Part shown: piece by piece, positions 17,583 to 27,336 of the stretch
How the letters are laid out: each line of letters opens with the position of its first letter
Position numbering within the stretch: the stretch's first letter is position 1
NCBI GenBank assembly: GCA_025153775.1
Contig: JAOALC010000002.1
Location: 248,001-312,000, forward strand
Direction of reading: 5' to 3'
DNA: 64,000 nt
From: SAR92 clade bacterium H231
Lineage (GTDB): Bacteria > Pseudomonadota > Gammaproteobacteria > Pseudomonadales > Porticoccaceae
Position numbers and translations under genes: made by a program
Notes under the pieces: generated by a model
What the model saw: the letters and a program-made list of their open reading frames with translations, nothing else
What the model was told of the DNA's origin: nothing
The model's database searches: none

Positions 17583-20495
17583 CTAGAAAGTGTAGCGAAC
17601 ACCCAGATTGTAGCGTGCACCAGTTTGACCTGCCTGCAGCACCTGAAGCTCTTCACGACCGTAAACTCGGAAGTCAGACTCAGTCACGTTGATGCCGTCA
17701 AGGAAAATCGTAAGATTATCGTTAACTTCATAGCTAGCGCTCATATCCAACTGGCCGTAGGCACGGATATTAGTTGGGTTGATCGCAGATGAACCCTGAC
17801 CCTGGCCAATGCCGCCCAGGAACTTATCACGCCAGTTGTACGCGAAACGAGCCTGGAAGCCACCTTTGTCATAGAAACCAATAAGGTTAGCTGAATCACT
17901 CAATCCGTTAAGTACGAACTGGGTTTCCAGAGCCAGCGGATCGAAAGCAACATCTGCGTTGGCGATAGTAGCGTTGACAATAAAGCCGTAGCCAGTTTCG
18001 CCGAAGTTGTGCTGCCAGTTAACTTCAATACCGTCAACTTTAGCTGTCTTTTCATTGGTAGGTACAGCCACAGTAAACGTCAGAGGATCGTTTGCTGAGG
18101 TGCCGTAGTATCGGCCATCTGCATCAAAAGCAGAGCTCATCGCAGTACCAATAGCTGTGTACTGAGAACCTGCATCCAGGCCTTCAGCCGCAGCAGTTTC
18201 TGCATACAGGCCGCCAGAAGCTGGATCATTCAAACCGAACAGAGCCATTTGCTTAAAGCCGTTACCAATAAAGTTATCTACAGTCTTTTCGTAGTAACCC
18301 AGGGACAGGTAGTCTGCATCACCGTAGTACCACTCGATAGACAGATCAAAGTTCTCTGCTTCGATGGGCTGCAGTGCGGGATCACCACCAGCAGCGCGAG
18401 CATCGCGGAACTTAAAGGTCTGACCATCGACAGTTACGCCGCCTTTAATGGCGTCGTAGCTCGGACGGGTAACAGTTTTACTGACAGATGCACGCAGAAC
18501 CAGATCGTCTCTGAGATCAACATTGATATCCAGATTAGGCAACATCAAATCATAGCTGCCTTTGTAGTTATCATAGGCAACGTCGGCGCCCTGAACCAGA
18601 TAGAATTCGTTACCACCTTCCCAGTAAACATCGTCATAGGTAGGCGCACGAGCCGCAGAAGTAACATCTGTGCTCTCGTGGCGCAAACCTGCACGCAGGC
18701 TAATTGGCATGCTGTTGAACTCAGTTTCATGGCTGATCTGTACATAGACAGCTGTAGTCTCTTCCGTGGTGCGCTTATCAACGTCCCAATCAGTAGAGGC
18801 ACAGTAGGCAGTGCCACAGTCACCCACTGTCTGAGAAGCAGCTAATGGTAGTGCTTCAGCCAGCTCAACAATCTGCTCGAGGGTAGTCACGAAGTACTCA
18901 GTCTGACGGCGTGTGTCATTACCACCAGAAACCTGGTCGAATGAGTTAGCCATTGAAGATCTAACCAGAATATCGCTGATATAGCCGGGATCTGAAATAC
19001 CACCCCAGGTACCACGTTCAACAGACTTACTTGTGCTTCGGTTGCTCACTTCTGTCAGCTCAATACCAAAGTCGATAGTGGTCGCGTCGTCAGCATCGAA
19101 TTTGCCCATAAAGCGAGACTGCTCTACGTCCATATTTGATGCAGCGTTGCTGAATACACTACCAGTAATAATCATGTCGTCTTTGTAGAGAGGACGAGCT
19201 GCACCATCTGCACCAGAGTTTAGGCCCAGCTGCAGAATCGGAAGATCCTGATCAAAGTAAGTAGTTGTCTGAACACGGTTAAAGCTTGCCATGGTTACCA
19301 GAGAGCTGGTGCCGAATGGGTTGTTTGCACCCTGCTCAGAACCAGAATCATGGTAGTCAAAAGCCAGGCTCAGCTGATCAGAGAACTGCCATTCCAGGTT
19401 AAGTCCAAAAGAGTCATTTTCAGTTTTGGCACCGTCATGGCCAACACCCATAGCGAAGTCACTGTTGGGGCTTGCTTCGCTGTACATAGTAGGTGAAGCA
19501 ATCAGGCCATCGTCCCAACTTGAGGACTGAGTGTTATTACCCAGGTTATACCAGGCAGACAGATCGCTGTAAGTGCGGTCCAGATCAAACTCTGAGTAGG
19601 TGTAGTCGACAGTGGCAGTAAAGTTATCTGCTGGTGCCCACTGCAGAGTCAACTGACCGTTTACACGCTCTGACTCATATTCGCTGAGGTTGTAGGCGTT
19701 GCTCTGAGGGATGGACATATTGCCAGCCGCATCAGATGGGCGGTTTACCTGAGCGTCATTGTTAGGAACAGAAGTCCAACCACCGTCGGTGTTACCTGGA
19801 GTTGTGTGCCAACCGCCAATGCTTGCAATATTCACCGCATTGTTACGACGCTGAGATGATGCACTAATAGCAATACCTACGGTGTCATCGGCAAACGTAT
19901 TTGAATACAGACCAGAGAACTCAGGAGTGAAGTCATCACCTGTCTCAGTAGAGGTATCCATAGCCATCTTCGCACCGAAGGTTGCTATTTCGCCCGCTTC
20001 CAGAGGCTTAGTAGTAATAATGTTAATGGTTGAACCCACACCACCAGTAGCTGCAGCAGCATTACCAGTTTTGTGCACTACAACCGCAGAAATTCCTTCC
20101 GAAGCCAGATCGCCGAAATCGAACGAACGGTTAGTCCCGTTATGTGTTGGCATCTGACGGCCATTTAAGGTCACCAGGTTGTACTCAGGACCAAAGCCAC
20201 GAACAGTTACCTGGCTACCTTCACCGCGCTGACGGCTGATAGATACACCAGTAACACGCTGCAGAGATTCTGCCAGGTTGGTATCTGGAAACTTACCCAT
20301 GTCCTCTGCAGAGATTGCGTCTGCAACACCAGCTGAGTCACGTTTAATATCCATAGCACGCTTCAAACTAGCGCGAATACCGCCTTCAACAATAACCTCT
20401 TCAATCTGTGCTCCGTCTTGAGCAAATGCAGGTATGGCTGAACCGACTAATGCCAGAGCCACACTGCTAGAAAGAATCTTCTTTTTAAATAACAT
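17583..20495 (-). CDS. TonB-dependent receptor (large, no STN domain)
   Basis: This 970-residue outer-membrane receptor has a signal peptide (about 1-25, ending AFAQ) and a TonB-box-like EEVIVEG. The plug domain contains NLAESLQRVTGVSISR and VRGFGPEYNLVTLNGRQ. A long beta-barrel ends in YNLGVRYTF with the terminal aromatic residue expected for barrel assembly. It belongs to the large Caulobacter-type TonB receptor class found in carbohydrate loci. A strong ribosome site (GGGGG) precedes the ATG. It diverges from a GH16 laminarinase gene, so it most likely imports beta-1,3-glucan oligosaccharides. It is linked downstream to the halogenase module across a terminator. Confidence 0.92.
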   Translation of the reverse strand: MLFKKKILSSSVALALVGSAIPAFAQDGAQIEEVIVEGGIRASLKRAMDIKRDSAGVADAISAEDMGKFPDTNLAESLQRVTGVSISRQRGEGSQVTVRGFGPEYNLVTLNGRQMPTHNGTNRSFDFGDLASEGISAVVVHKTGNAAAATGGVGSTINIITTKPLEAGEIATFGAKMAMDTSTETGDDFTPEFSGLYSNTFADDTVGIAISASSQRRNNAVNIASIGGWHTTPGNTDGGWTSVPNNDAQVNRPSDAAGNMSIPQSNAYNLSEYESERVNGQLTLQWAPADNFTATVDYTYSEFDLDRTYSDLSAWYNLGNNTQSSSWDDGLIASPTMYSEASPNSDFAMGVGHDGAKTENDSFGLNLEWQFSDQLSLAFDYHDSGSEQGANNPFGTSSLVTMASFNRVQTTTYFDQDLPILQLGLNSGADGAARPLYKDDMIITGSVFSNAASNMDVEQSRFMGKFDADDATTIDFGIELTEVSNRSTSKSVERGTWGGISDPGYISDILVRSSMANSFDQVSGGNDTRRQTEYFVTTLEQIVELAEALPLAASQTVGDCGTAYCASTDWDVDKRTTEETTAVYVQISHETEFNSMPISLRAGLRHESTDVTSAARAPTYDDVYWEGGNEFYLVQGADVAYDNYKGSYDLMLPNLDINVDLRDDLVLRASVSKTVTRPSYDAIKGGVTVDGQTFKFRDARAAGGDPALQPIEAENFDLSIEWYYGDADYLSLGYYEKTVDNFIGNGFKQMALFGLNDPASGGLYAETAAAEGLDAGSQYTAIGTAMSSAFDADGRYYGTSANDPLTFTVAVPTNEKTAKVDGIEVNWQHNFGETGYGFIVNATIANADVAFDPLALETQFVLNGLSDSANLIGFYDKGGFQARFAYNWRDKFLGGIGQGQGSSAINPTNIRAYGQLDMSASYEVNDNLTIFLDGINVTESDFRVYGREELQVLQAGQTGARYNLGVRYTF

Positions 20496-20822
20496 GTTGC
20501 TAAACCCCCAAGGTAAAAAAATAGTAAAACTACGGACCCATCTATTTATATAGTCTTGTATATATTACTGAGATGGATATCCAAGCATATAAGGTACATC
20601 GGTCTGACGCTGAAATACACAGCAATTGAGACCAAATACACAAATATGCGATAACAGGGGCCTAGGGTAAGACTAAAGTTCGCATTTGCGTCAAATTAAC
20701 CGGTTTATGCGGTGTTGAGGACACTCTTCTGCAGGTTTAAAGGTAAAATTTTGGTAACTCAGAGCCCCTAAGCAGACAACCAGGCCCGGGGCGCTTTCAC
20801 AACCAAAATTAGAGCTCTAATT
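20496..20822. promoter_or_regulatory. divergent regulatory region between TonB-dependent receptor and GH16 genes
   Basis: This 327-bp gene-free stretch must hold the promoters of both genes. A possible minus-strand promoter is TTGGAT (20579-20584) with TATACA (20557-20562), spacer 16. A short inverted repeat, CGCATTTGCG, lies near 20680. The boxes are weak, and I see no copy of the 32-bp element found at 55314 and 58045. No small gene is evident. Confidence 0.35.
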
Positions 20823-22163
20823 ATGATCGCAAACACAGCAACCTCGTCTTTGATTACCGCCTTTGGATTAGGGCTCAGCCTGATGACTAGCTGGGTAGCC
20901 GCTGATATTCACAGCCCTGTAGTCTGGGCACTGAATGTGGGAGGCGGCCAATTTAATGCCGACTCTGTATTACAGTACCAGAGCGATGACTGCTCTGAGT
21001 CACCCAGCTGCCTCAGCGTGCCAGCGGTAGAAGGCACTCAGGTTCAGCCTCTGTATAAAAGCTATCGCACAGGCAACCTGCTGTTCTCACAGCCTCTAGA
21101 AAACGGTGTTTATGATCTGACGCTGCATTTTATGGAGCCAGAAGATACCCCTAAAGGTCAGCGCCTGTTTGATGTGCTGGCTCAGGGCAAGCTGATTATT
21201 GGTAATCTGGATGTTCGCGGCTCTCGTGATGGCCGTATGCGCTCCGCCCTGTCCCGAACCATACCCAATATACAGGTCACCCAAGGACGCTTGGATATAA
21301 GCTTAAAAGGCTTAGCGGGACTACCAGTGATCAGCGGCTTTGAGGTGCGGCAGCGACAGCCTACAGACACCTCTCCTTGGGCATTGCTCTGGTCCGATGA
21401 GTTTAATAAGGACGGCGCGGTCGATGCCGACAAATGGAATATCGAGACCTGGCCGGCACGCAAGGTCAATAACGAAGATCAAACCTACACCACCAGAGCG
21501 AAAAATTTGCGCATAAAGGATGGGCTGCTGGTTATAGAGGCCCATAAAGAAGACTATGCCGGAGCCAAATACAGTTCCGCGCGCATCAATAGCGCCGGCA
21601 AAATGGATATTCTCTACGGCAAGCTTGAGGTGCGCGCCCGGCTGCCCAAGGGTCAGGGTACCTGGCCCGCTATCTGGATGATGCCCACAGACCCCTTCCG
21701 CTACGCGACCAACTGCGGTCCCAGTAAAGTTGACTGGCAGGGTAATGGCGCTTGCGATGCCTGGCCAAATTCTGGCGAGATCGACATTATGGAACACGTG
21801 GGTTACGACCCCAATATTGTCCATGGCACAGTGCATACCAAAGACTACGTGTGGGTCCACTGGAGCCAGCGCAAAGGCAGTATTAAGCTAGATAATGTGC
21901 ACGAAAACTTTTATCGCTACGGCCTAGAGTGGACGCCAGACAGCCTTACCACCACAGTCAATGATGTGCCCTATTTCACCTATTACCGCGATTCTGATGA
22001 CTGGGCATCCTGGCCTTTTAACCACCCATTTCATGTGATTCTCAATCTGGCTATAGGGGGCGACTGGGGTCGCGCTGGCGGACCCATTGATAACAGCGCT
22101 TTCCCCCTAAGACTGGAAATTGACTACGTTAGGGCCTACCGAGCAACGGCCGTACCCCAGTAG
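20823..22163 (+). CDS. GH16 beta-glucanase (laminarinase) with N-terminal malectin-like domain
   Basis: This 446-residue secreted enzyme has a signal peptide (about 1-27, ending WVAADI). Residues about 32-176 resemble a malectin/CBM57-like carbohydrate-binding domain (WALNVGGG, YDLTLHFMEP, FDVLAQG). Residues about 186-440 are the GH16 catalytic domain with the catalytic E-x-D-x-x-E in GEIDIMEH (E319, D321, E324) and WPAIWMMP. The residue between D321 and E324 pattern (IM) fits beta-1,3-glucanases. It is expected to cut laminarin in the periplasm or outside the cell. It diverges from a TonB-dependent receptor gene, and its 3' end overlaps the convergent methyltransferase gene by 28 nt. Confidence 0.92.
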   Translation: MIANTATSSLITAFGLGLSLMTSWVAADIHSPVVWALNVGGGQFNADSVLQYQSDDCSESPSCLSVPAVEGTQVQPLYKSYRTGNLLFSQPLENGVYDLTLHFMEPEDTPKGQRLFDVLAQGKLIIGNLDVRGSRDGRMRSALSRTIPNIQVTQGRLDISLKGLAGLPVISGFEVRQRQPTDTSPWALLWSDEFNKDGAVDADKWNIETWPARKVNNEDQTYTTRAKNLRIKDGLLVIEAHKEDYAGAKYSSARINSAGKMDILYGKLEVRARLPKGQGTWPAIWMMPTDPFRYATNCGPSKVDWQGNGACDAWPNSGEIDIMEHVGYDPNIVHGTVHTKDYVWVHWSQRKGSIKLDNVHENFYRYGLEWTPDSLTTTVNDVPYFTYYRDSDDWASWPFNHPFHVILNLAIGGDWGRAGGPIDNSAFPLRLEIDYVRAYRATAVPQ

Positions 22164-22756
22164 TTATAACCGGCAAATTTTGGCGTGCTAGGCAGATACA
22201 TTTGCTCCATAGCCTCGATCTCAAAGCCGGCAGCGGTGATCAAGCTGGGAATATCGCGATTAAGGTGGCAGCCACCGGCGATCTTGCCCCAGATCGGGTC
22301 GATACGGCTCTGCCATTTAGACACATTGGTATCTGGCGCCAGGCCATGCTCACAGAAAATCATTTTGCCACCAGGCTTTAAAACCCTGAGCATCTCTTTA
22401 TTGGCAGCCGCCACTTCCGGAATGGTGCACATAGTAAAGGTGACCAGCACTGTATCCACATGATTGTCGGGCAGTGGCATTGCCTCGGCCCCACTCAGAA
22501 TAAACTCTACGGGAATACCCTTATCCTCAGCGACTTTTAGTGCCATGCGATTTAGCTCTTCGGAGGGATCAAGACCAAGAATTTTATCCACCTTGGCTGC
22601 ATCGTAGTAAGGAATATTAAGACCAGAACCAATGCCGACCTCCAATACCAGCCCTTCGGCCATAGGCACGACTTTTTCACGCTGATACTTGATAGGTTTG
22701 GAGCCACAGGCGCAGTTTAAGAAGTGCGGCAAAATGTACTTATCGTATAGCCCCAT
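22136..22756 (-). CDS. class I SAM-dependent methyltransferase
   Basis: This 206-residue Rossmann-fold methyltransferase has the SAM-binding motif VLEVGIGSGLNIPYY, an acidic residue after motif II (LGLDPS), and VLVTFTMCTIPE and GGKMIFCEHG in the Methyltransf_11 style. It resembles the small UbiE/phospholipid-type methyltransferases. The substrate is not known. The 3' end runs into that of the GH16 gene. It is followed upstream, in the same direction, by a DUF2237 gene. Confidence 0.88.
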   Translation of the reverse strand: MGLYDKYILPHFLNCACGSKPIKYQREKVVPMAEGLVLEVGIGSGLNIPYYDAAKVDKILGLDPSEELNRMALKVAEDKGIPVEFILSGAEAMPLPDNHVDTVLVTFTMCTIPEVAAANKEMLRVLKPGGKMIFCEHGLAPDTNVSKWQSRIDPIWGKIAGGCHLNRDIPSLITAAGFEIEAMEQMYLPSTPKFAGYNYWGTAVAR

Positions 22757-22779
22757 CTGGTCATCCCCTACTTATTATT

Positions 22780-23148
22780 CTAATTTAGGTCTGTAGCATA
22801 ACCTTTAAGAATGGCCAGGGGAACAATGTCTAGGGCTTTACTGTTGGTACGCTTTAGATGCACCCGCGGAGCACAGCCGGACTCATGGGCCTCCAACCAG
22901 CGAGACGCGCAGAGACACCAGGACTGACCCTCGACCAGACCCGGAAAATCAAACTCCGGGCGCGGTGTGGACAGATCATTGTCGCGGGATTTGGAAAAAC
23001 TCAGAAAACTCTGAGTAATAAGAGCACAGACTGTGTGAGATCCTCGATCATATCTGTCAGTATGACAAAAACCATCGCGAAAATAGCCTGTGATGGGATG
23101 ACTACAACATTCCTCAAGGGCTTGGCCGAAAACATTAGTTTGATTCAT
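22780..23148 (-). CDS. DUF2237 family protein
   Basis: This 122-residue protein contains the full DUF2237 pattern: CCSHPITGYFRDGFC near the N-terminus, GSHTVCALITQSFLSFS in the middle and GQSWCLCASRWLEAH toward the C-terminus, with a set of conserved cysteines. Proteins of this family are small, soluble and uncharacterised. It lies 24 nt upstream of the methyltransferase gene in the same direction, so co-transcription is likely. No function is proposed. Confidence 0.88.
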   Translation of the reverse strand: MNQTNVFGQALEECCSHPITGYFRDGFCHTDRYDRGSHTVCALITQSFLSFSKSRDNDLSTPRPEFDFPGLVEGQSWCLCASRWLEAHESGCAPRVHLKRTNSKALDIVPLAILKGYATDLN

Positions 23149-23273
23149 GCTTATGCCTTCCGGAACATAAAAGATGCAATATCAGCGTTTTGCCTTTGCA
23201 TGTTAGCAATAGCCTAAAGTCGCCATCATAGCTTTATATGGCGGCCAGAAGAAGAGCACTACAGCATTGGCTG

Positions 23274-25228
23274 CTAATTTTCATCTGGCGCCAAATGTTT
23301 ATCCAAGAAGGCCTCAAATGCGGTGAGAATAGCTAGTCTGTTAGCTTCTATTTCCATATAGTGGCTGCCATTTTCCAGCTCTATATACTCCACCTGCTTG
23401 TTGTGCTTTTGCAGCGCTTTGTACATATTCCGACTTTGACTTACATCCACCACTAGATCTTTGTCGCCATGTAACAGAAGTACTGGGATATCTATTTGGC
23501 TCGCTAACTTAAGCGGTGACCTTTCAGCCAACGCCCGCCTGTTATCACCAAACTGCTTGGCAACCACCTCGTAATTAGAGAAGCGTCGGGCATAGCGAAC
23601 AATAGCTTCAACATCTGAGACACCAGCAAAACTTGCCGCACATTTAAAGCTGTCCTGCTGGATCACCGCCGCCATCAGCGCAGCATAGCCACCGTAACTG
23701 CTACCAAGGATACAAATTCTATCTCTGTCTACCGAGTAGTTTTCCACTAACCACTGGGCACCGTCTGCCAAATCATCCTGCATGGCGCCACCCCAGCCCT
23801 GTACCGAGGCCATCTCAAATTCAAAGCCATAGCCTGACGAACCCCTGAAGTTTGGCTGCAAAATTACGTAGCCACGACTGGCAAAGAACTGGGTAAACCA
23901 GGAAAAACCCCCATAATTGCGCGCCATGGGGCCTCCGTGGGGCATCACTATGCGGGGTTGCCGTGGCGAATACCTTGGTGAGGGAGAGTGACATAGCCCT
24001 CTATTTCGGTGTTATCGCGGGCTTGGTAAGTGATTTTTGTGTGGTCAGATAAAGCCTGCTGATAAAGCATAGGATACTGATCGAGCAGAAAGCTGAGCTT
24101 TTTAGTATCCCGATTACCCAGATAATAAGCGCCAGGCTGAACCGAGTTACTGGTAAACAGTACATATTTTCTCTCGTCTGCGCTATAGCTTGCAACAGCG
24201 TTGTAGGCATCTGGTATTGCACTGTCCAACGCCAGTTGGAACTGCCGGTGGCTGCTGTCAAAGTAAACCTTGGCGCCGTCGGCTTCGCCATGGTAGACGC
24301 CGATCACATCACCGGTTTTATCCGAATAGATCAACCTGCCTTCCACATCGTAGTCGGGATCGTGGAATACCAGCTCCCTGGGAAAATCTGGCTGGGTCAA
24401 ATCTAGCTTAAAAATTCCATAGCGGCCGTTATTGTCAGCGCGAATATAGAGTTCATCGGGGTCAAGGCCAAAGCCCAGAGGGGTGATGTCTGGCTCAGAA
24501 AAAAGCTCATACTCCAGAATATTGCGCCACTTGTTTGAGTTTAGATCCAGCAGGCGAGTGAACATTCTAGTGTCGTCGCGGCCAAACCCAACTCTGACTC
24601 TGTGCTGCTGATCGGTCATCCAACCACCGATATTAGTTTTGCCGGAATAGATTAAGTGGCGTTTTCTATCTGCTTTCAAACTCACTTTATAGACGGCATA
24701 TTTATGCCTGCGGTTGACCATCAGGCCCATTAAAATATGGTCTGGATCATCGGGCAGCATATCGATCACATTGCTCTGAAACTGGCTCTGTATTTCGCCA
24801 CTGCGCTGCAGCAGTAGAGGCTCAGCAGGGGCACTGCCATCGGCAGGCACTTTTAACAGCCGAGACTCGCCATATTTGATCTGCAACCCCTGCATCGGGT
24901 AAGACGCACTGATCAAAAGAGTTTTGTTATTGGCCCATGCAAACCAGCCCAACCTAAACTTCTGATTATTCGTGTGCACCAGATATTTTTTTTCGCCGCT
25001 TTCAATATGAATAGAAGCAACAAACGAACTTCCGCCAGTGTTTCCCAGATAGGCGATATATTCCCCGTCTGGGGAGAGCCTTACCTGCTCGGCTGCAGGC
25101 AAACGACCAAATGCCTCCACTGGCAAATTATCAGCCATGGCCAGGCCTGACAGGCCCAATAAACACAGAGTTAACCTAGCGATTGATTGCAGAATCTTAG
25201 AGGGACGAAGTATAAGTAAATTATTCAT
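23274..25228 (-). pseudogene. S9 family prolyl oligopeptidase-like peptidase, split by a frameshift at about 23948
   Basis: Residues from an ATG at 25228 encode a signal peptide and a beta-propeller domain (426 codons) ending in LPHQGIRHGNPA and a TAG stop. The other frame carries the alpha/beta-hydrolase domain from a GTG at 23948 (225 codons to 23274): MPHGGPMARN, the Ser nucleophile in GSSYGGYA, Asp in GDKDLV and His in GSHYM. One extra C in the CCCC run just before the stop would give NPRIVMPHGGP, the usual family joint. It is therefore one gene broken by a 1-base loss, a sequencing error, or a -1 frameshift site (CCC can slip to CCC). The TAGTG overlap could also couple two separate polypeptides. 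Confidence 0.8.
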
Positions 25229-25308
25229 ATGTGCATAATCTACCTCTTTAATGCTTCGGATTCAAATAACCGCGCCTCCATTCAGTGCACCGAGAAGCTT
25301 TTACCAAA

Positions 25309-27222
25309 CTACTGCCTGTCCAATATGGCTTCCATCTCATCCATAATACTGCTCATGCGTGCTACCAGGGCCCTGTAAGGTGCAGGTGTCGCCATATCAA
25401 TGCCGGCTTTTTTCATTAGCTCGTAGGGGTAGTCTGAGCCTCCAGCTTTAAGCAGATTAATAAAATCTTGCTGCGCCTGCTGGTCTTTGCTGCTTATTTT
25501 TTCTGCCAATCCAGCAGCTGCTGTAATAGAGGTGGCGTATTGGAAAACATAAAAGTCGCGGTAAAAATGCGGGATAAAGGCCCATTCCATTCCGTATAGA
25601 TCATCGATGGTAACAACACCCTGGTCATGGCCGTGGTAGCGCTTTAATAATTCCAGATAAATCTTGGATAATTTTGCGCCGGTCAACACATTGCCCGCTT
25701 CCACTTCTTCATTCATCTTTAATTCAAACTCTGCAAACATAGTCTGGCGGAAGAATGTTCCGCGCAGTGACTCCAGGCCACTGCCAAGATAAAACAGCTT
25801 CTCCTTATCGGTTTGAGCTTCACCCACAACCATATCCTGCAGTAGCATCTCATTCATAATCGACGCAGTTTCTGCAATAAAAGTGGAGTAACTGGCGTTT
25901 TCCCAGGTCTGAGCTTTGTTGGCTAAAACGGAGTGCACCGCATGGCCATACTCATGAGCAAAGGTGGAGGCACTGTCGTAATCATCATTGTGATTAAGCA
26001 GTACGTAGGGGTGCACGTCGTAGGCACCGCCAGACATATAGGCGCCAGAGCGCTTGCCTTTAGAGGGGTACACATGCATCCAGCGCTCGGTAACGCCCCT
26101 GTCGTAGCCTTCCATATACTCTTCGCCGAGCGGCATCAGCGCACGGCGGGTCAGGGCAATAGAATCTTCAATACTGTAGGTCTTGTCCAGATCCACCAGT
26201 GGCGGATAGATATCGTAGTAGCGCATTTCGTCATCGATATTAAGCATGCGCTTGCGCAGGTTAAAGTAACGATGCAAGGTCGGCAGTGCACTGTTAACTT
26301 CGGTCACCAGAGTTCTGTAAACCGCCTCTGGCATATTGTCATCAAACAGTGCGCGACTCAGAGAGCTCTCGTAATTGCGCACATCAGTGCGGAATGCCAG
26401 ACCCTGAATATGACTGTTCATTAAGGTTCCCAGGGTGGCCTCAAAATCTTTCCATACACCCCAGAAGGCATCAAATACCATTTTGCGATCTTCGCGCACT
26501 GGAGCCTGACGACCGATAGAATAGCCCGACTGACTGAGACGCAAGGTTTCGCCGTCGGATAGAGTCACTTCGGGCCAGGGCAGATTAGCATTGGCCAAAA
26601 CCGAGTACACTGTGCTCGAGGTACCTAGGAACTTGCCGCCTTTGGCCAGAACAGTCTCAACATCTTCAGCCAGGGTGTGGGGTGCCTGACGCAATGAGTC
26701 CTCTATACCGAAGGCAAATTTTTCCAGCCCCGGCTCAGCCGCAAGAAATTGGCGGATTTTTGTTTCACCCAATGACAGTAATTCAGGGCTGTACCAGCTC
26801 ACTGACGCACCAATATCACTGTAAAGATTCATTGCCAGCTGACGGCGCTCGGCGTTTTCTGCATTGCCTGTGTCTTCGTCCGCCATCAGGCTGGAGTAGA
26901 TATAGATGCGCACCACGTCTTTGTAGACATTGGAAATGGTCTCGACTGCGGTCAGAAATGACTGCGGGCTACTGCCTAGTGTGCCTTTTAATGCAGCCAG
27001 TACCTCTACCTGCTTGGCCGCTTCAAGGCGGGCTGTATTCCAGGTCTGGTTATCGGCATACAGGTCGGTAAGATCCCAAGTATATTTTTCGTCCACTATA
27101 GCAGCTGTGTCTGAGGGCGAATTTTCGATCTCTGCCGAGCCCTGAGGGTCTGCGCAGGAGGTTGCAAACCAGCAGGCAAAAACAACAGTGAATAGTTTGG
27201 TTTTTTGCTGAAACTTGTACAT
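25309..27222 (-). CDS. pepF: M3 family oligoendopeptidase F, lipoprotein
   Basis: This 637-residue zinc metallopeptidase has the HExxH motif within FAHEYGHAVHS. The N-terminus ends in a lipobox (ATSC), so it is probably a periplasm-facing lipoprotein; many PepF enzymes are cytoplasmic. The oligopeptidase N-terminal domain (YTWDLTDLY and onward) and the C-terminal YFHRDFY-like segment (FYRDFYVFQYATS) are present. It would cut short peptides. It lies about 80 nt upstream of the split S9 peptidase, so the two may form a peptide-processing pair. The symbol rests on family similarity. Confidence 0.88.
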   Translation of the reverse strand: MYKFQQKTKLFTVVFACWFATSCADPQGSAEIENSPSDTAAIVDEKYTWDLTDLYADNQTWNTARLEAAKQVEVLAALKGTLGSSPQSFLTAVETISNVYKDVVRIYIYSSLMADEDTGNAENAERRQLAMNLYSDIGASVSWYSPELLSLGETKIRQFLAAEPGLEKFAFGIEDSLRQAPHTLAEDVETVLAKGGKFLGTSSTVYSVLANANLPWPEVTLSDGETLRLSQSGYSIGRQAPVREDRKMVFDAFWGVWKDFEATLGTLMNSHIQGLAFRTDVRNYESSLSRALFDDNMPEAVYRTLVTEVNSALPTLHRYFNLRKRMLNIDDEMRYYDIYPPLVDLDKTYSIEDSIALTRRALMPLGEEYMEGYDRGVTERWMHVYPSKGKRSGAYMSGGAYDVHPYVLLNHNDDYDSASTFAHEYGHAVHSVLANKAQTWENASYSTFIAETASIMNEMLLQDMVVGEAQTDKEKLFYLGSGLESLRGTFFRQTMFAEFELKMNEEVEAGNVLTGAKLSKIYLELLKRYHGHDQGVVTIDDLYGMEWAFIPHFYRDFYVFQYATSITAAAGLAEKISSKDQQAQQDFINLLKAGGSDYPYELMKKAGIDMATPAPYRALVARMSSIMDEMEAILDRQ

Positions 27223-27336
27223 ATTAAAGGCCCTATTATTATTGTTGCGCGAACGCTCAGGTGTGGATTGTACAGATAGCCACAGATAAGAATATACCCT
27301 ATCTGTGGCTGGGATTGCAGAGGATAAAGCTAGCGT

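Noticed and set aside
18249-18845. 198-codon plus-strand open frame inside the TonB-dependent receptor gene
   Set aside because: Antisense to receptor barrel sequence; it reads as a mirror of barrel codons with no motif.
21321-21860. 179-codon minus-strand open frame inside the GH16 gene
   Set aside because: Antisense to the well-supported GH16 catalytic domain, and no family resemblance is visible.
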